Below, piece after piece: positions 5,665-7,385 of a stretch of DNA of 7,385 nucleotides. The DNA is from an uncultured Dialister sp. (GTDB lineage Bacteria; Bacillota; Negativicutes; Veillonellales; Dialisteraceae), in the NCBI GenBank assembly GCA_900545785.1, contig URAA01000072.1, positions 1 through 7,385 on the forward strand, in the 5' to 3' direction. The notes beneath the pieces are model-generated. The model was not told where the DNA came from and searched no databases. It worked only from the letters and a program-made list of their open reading frames with translations. The position numbers and the translations under genes are program-made. Each line of letters begins with the position of its first letter. The stretch's first letter is position 1.

Positions 5665-6609
5665 TTATATGTTATTTATTTTTATCATTGACTTGTTTAA
5701 ATTCCTGCATGAAGCAAACGGAATATGTAATACTTCTCTTGACGGTATTGCTTCAACCCTTTCAATAACACCTGCCCATAAAAGGAATTTTCCTATAATT
5801 TCCGGTGCCGTTACTCCCGCATCTCTCATTTCCGCTATGGTGATCCCTTTTTGCCGTTTAGACAAACGAATCCCTTTTTCATCAACCAATAGCGGCAAAT
5901 GTCCGTATGTAGGAATCGGATATTCCAACTTTTTTATCAGGCAGATCTGGTAGAAGGTTGACGGTAATAAATCATTTCCTCTGAAAACATGGGTGACACC
6001 CATTGCCCCGTCATCCGCCGCAGCAGCCAGCTGATAAGATACCGCACCGTCTGCACGGAAAATAACAAAGTCATCTCCGCAGGGCTTTAAAAATTTCTTC
6101 TGCATTCCCAGAAACATATCGTTAAAGGAAATGTCATTTTTATGGATTTTAATTCTCCACGACGGGGGTTTTGTCATTTCCTTCTTTTCTTCCATGGAAA
6201 GATTTCTGCAATGGCCGTCATAAATAGGATTCTCCTCTCCAAGATGAGGTGCCGAGGAAATTTTCTGCAATCTTGCACGGGAACAAAAACAAGGATATAA
6301 GACTCCTTCTTTCTCCCATTTTGTTCTTATTTTCTCATATACGGAAGAACGTTTACTTTGACGCAGTTCTCCATAAGAATATATTTTTCCGGGATCTTCA
6401 TCCCAGTCAATTCCCAACCACTCCAGATCTGTTTGAAGAGCAGAAATATATTTATCATGACAACGATCTTTGTCAATATCTTCTATGCGGAGCAGTATTT
6501 TTCCTTTATGCTGCCTTGTCCACCACCAATTCAGAAAAGCAATCCAAGCATTTCCCAAGTGCATATATCCTGTCGGACTCGGTGCAAATCTGGTTCTGAT
6601 TTCCATCAT
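5665..6609 (-). CDS. gluQ: Glutamyl-Q tRNA(Asp) synthetase (GluQRS)
   Basis: GluQRS activates glutamate with ATP and attaches it to the queuosine base at wobble position 34 of tRNA-Asp, not to a 3' end. The protein is a free-standing catalytic half of glutamyl-tRNA synthetase. RFAPSPTGYMHLGN (7-20) holds the HIGH-type motif (H17-L-G-N20), RIEDIDKDR is at 41-49, and R248-L-S-K-R is the KMSKS-type loop. A zinc site is seen as C107-F-C109 with Y130 and C134, matching the Cys, Cys, Tyr, Cys ligands known in E. coli YadB. At 314 residues it ends after the catalytic core; the roughly 170-residue anticodon-binding domain of true GltX is missing, which favours GluQRS over a truncated GltX. The ATG at 6609 overlaps the upstream stop (ATGA), and a second ATG at 6606 is equally possible. 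No Shine-Dalgarno is obvious, so translational coupling to the peptidase gene is likely. Host queuosine in tRNA-Asp is assumed. Confidence 0.92.
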   Translation of the reverse strand: MMEIRTRFAPSPTGYMHLGNAWIAFLNWWWTRQHKGKILLRIEDIDKDRCHDKYISALQTDLEWLGIDWDEDPGKIYSYGELRQSKRSSVYEKIRTKWEKEGVLYPCFCSRARLQKISSAPHLGEENPIYDGHCRNLSMEEKKEMTKPPSWRIKIHKNDISFNDMFLGMQKKFLKPCGDDFVIFRADGAVSYQLAAAADDGAMGVTHVFRGNDLLPSTFYQICLIKKLEYPIPTYGHLPLLVDEKGIRLSKRQKGITIAEMRDAGVTAPEIIGKFLLWAGVIERVEAIPSREVLHIPFASCRNLNKSMIKINNI

Positions 6610-7385
6610 TTCGGCATAGAGAGAATAGCATTAAATAAGTTCTTTTCTCTCTCTATTTTTTCTGCACTGCCCATAACACAAATATAAGGCTCATCAATAA
6701 CACTTTTCACCAGCGGAGCCAACTTCCGAATATCTTCCACCGTACAATTGATAATTTCTTCACGAATTTTCATTCTGCTTTCTTTTGAATTGCTGCCAAG
6801 ATAGTAATTCAGCGCTCTTTCCCCTCTCATAAAGGGGGTAAATTGCATTTCTTCCGGTGCCATAGTTCCGATAACATATTTTGTCATTTCCCGTTCGGAC
6901 AATTCCAGATTTTTCAGATATTCGGGAATCCCTTCATAAGCAGATAAGGTTTCTCCCAAGTTGGGATCTCTATAGGAGCAGAGCAGAACATTGCCATTTC
7001 TCATGAATTGAACAAGAGCTCCGTATGCACCGCCGAGAACACGGACCTTTTTCCATAAATATTCATAACGAAGAATGCTTTCCATTACTCTGATAGCGCC
7101 GGTATAAGTAAATCCTTTATGGCGGAAATTTCCTCCTTTAGCTACATATTGTACCTTCCCAGAAGTCAAAAACGCTTCATTTATTTTATTTTCTTTAAAA
7201 CTCATTTTTACCGAGGAATTGATTGTGCCTTCTGCCATATCTTCCGTCAAAAGATCTAAACTCTTGTCCACGGATTGTCTTTCCTGCTCCTTACCGACAG
7301 TGAAAATAAACATATTCTTCCGGGTAAATATCTTCTTTGCCAGATTCGTTATTCTATCGGCAAGTTCTTCATATCTTTCATCAAA
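6606..7385 (-). CDS. M16C (PreP/Cym1-like) zinc metallopeptidase, C-terminal fragment cut by window edge
   Basis: The frame is open from the window edge (first codon at 7385-7383) to the TGA at 6608-6606, giving 259 residues that lack the N-terminus. A Met at 7313 is internal: the residues before it (FDERYEELADRITNLAKK) continue the domain. The segment matches the last domain of presequence-protease-type peptidases. GGAYGA is at about 118-123, SYRDPNLGETL at 137-147 and IGTMAPEE at 172-179, and the stretch after it (RGERALNYYLG) is also family-like. M16C enzymes are about 950-1000 residues long, form a closing chamber and degrade unfolded peptides. The HxxEH zinc motif sits in the N-terminal quarter, outside the window, so activity cannot be judged here. 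The gene overlaps gluQ by four bases (ATGA), implying one operon. The family call is strong; peptide-clearing function and cellular location are inferred. Confidence 0.9.
   Translation of the reverse strand, partial: FDERYEELADRITNLAKKIFTRKNMFIFTVGKEQERQSVDKSLDLLTEDMAEGTINSSVKMSFKENKINEAFLTSGKVQYVAKGGNFRHKGFTYTGAIRVMESILRYEYLWKKVRVLGGAYGALVQFMRNGNVLLCSYRDPNLGETLSAYEGIPEYLKNLELSEREMTKYVIGTMAPEEMQFTPFMRGERALNYYLGSNSKESRMKIREEIINCTVEDIRKLAPLVKSVIDEPYICVMGSAEKIEREKNLFNAILSMPK

Noticed and set aside
5665..6609. Full glutamyl-tRNA synthetase (GltX) truncated or frameshifted
   Set aside because: The protein ends naturally after the catalytic core just before a terminator, and the Cys-x-Cys plus Tyr-x3-Cys zinc site and length match GluQRS.
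7311..7313. ATG at 7313 as the start of a small 235-residue protein
   Set aside because: The frame remains open to the window edge, and the preceding residues continue the M16C domain, so this is an internal Met.
1..7385. CRISPR array, insertion sequence, prophage or attachment site
   Set aside because: No spaced direct repeats, transposase or integrase motifs or target duplications were found; although a tRNA gene is present, its 3' end is not duplicated elsewhere in the window.

Overview
The window reads as a low-GC Firmicutes-type chromosome segment. AT-rich spacers, GGAGG-type ribosome binding sites, a recJ-relA gene pair and a tRNA with encoded CCA all fit. A Negativicutes/Veillonellales organism such as a Dialister or Megasphaera relative is my best guess, but that is inference from gene content, not proven. 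All genes are chromosomal housekeeping or unknown-function genes. I see no insertion sequence, phage gene or CRISPR array. The left edge is a sequencing contig end: the first 14 bases match Illumina adapter, so the first gene is cut by the assembly and not by biology.

Layout. Positions 15-453 (minus) are the N-terminal part of a RelA/SpoT-type (p)ppGpp enzyme, directly downstream of recJ (467-2464, minus). A long hairpin terminator (2591-2660) separates recJ from a YbjN-like small protein gene (2677-3123, minus). That gene diverges from tadA (3232-3678, plus). A tRNA-Ser(CGA) starts 15 bases after the tadA stop and is followed by its own terminator. An extended -10 promoter then drives a secreted DUF4127 protein (3874-5607, plus). 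A bidirectional terminator (5624-5658) separates it from a convergent minus-strand operon: the C-terminal part of an M16C (PreP-like) metallopeptidase (6606 to the window end) followed, with overlapping stop and start codons, by a glutamyl-Q tRNA(Asp) synthetase, gluQ (5665-6609).

Themes. Two enzymes that act on tRNA wobble position 34 (TadA, A to I; GluQRS, glutamylation of queuosine) and a tRNA gene lie within about 3.4 kb, but they belong to separate transcription units. RecJ (DNA repair) and RelA (stringent response) appear to share an mRNA.

The most unusual observation is in TadA. Its catalytic residues are intact, but the normally conserved Asp of the G-x-x-D-x-K-x-G loop (D108 in E. 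coli TadA) is Asn and the Lys is Gln. D108N is the well-known substitution that helped turn E. coli TadA towards DNA. Other points of interest are a roughly 60-residue extra N-terminus on the RelA homologue, and the DUF4127 protein, an exported protein of unknown function with a highly charged helical tail.
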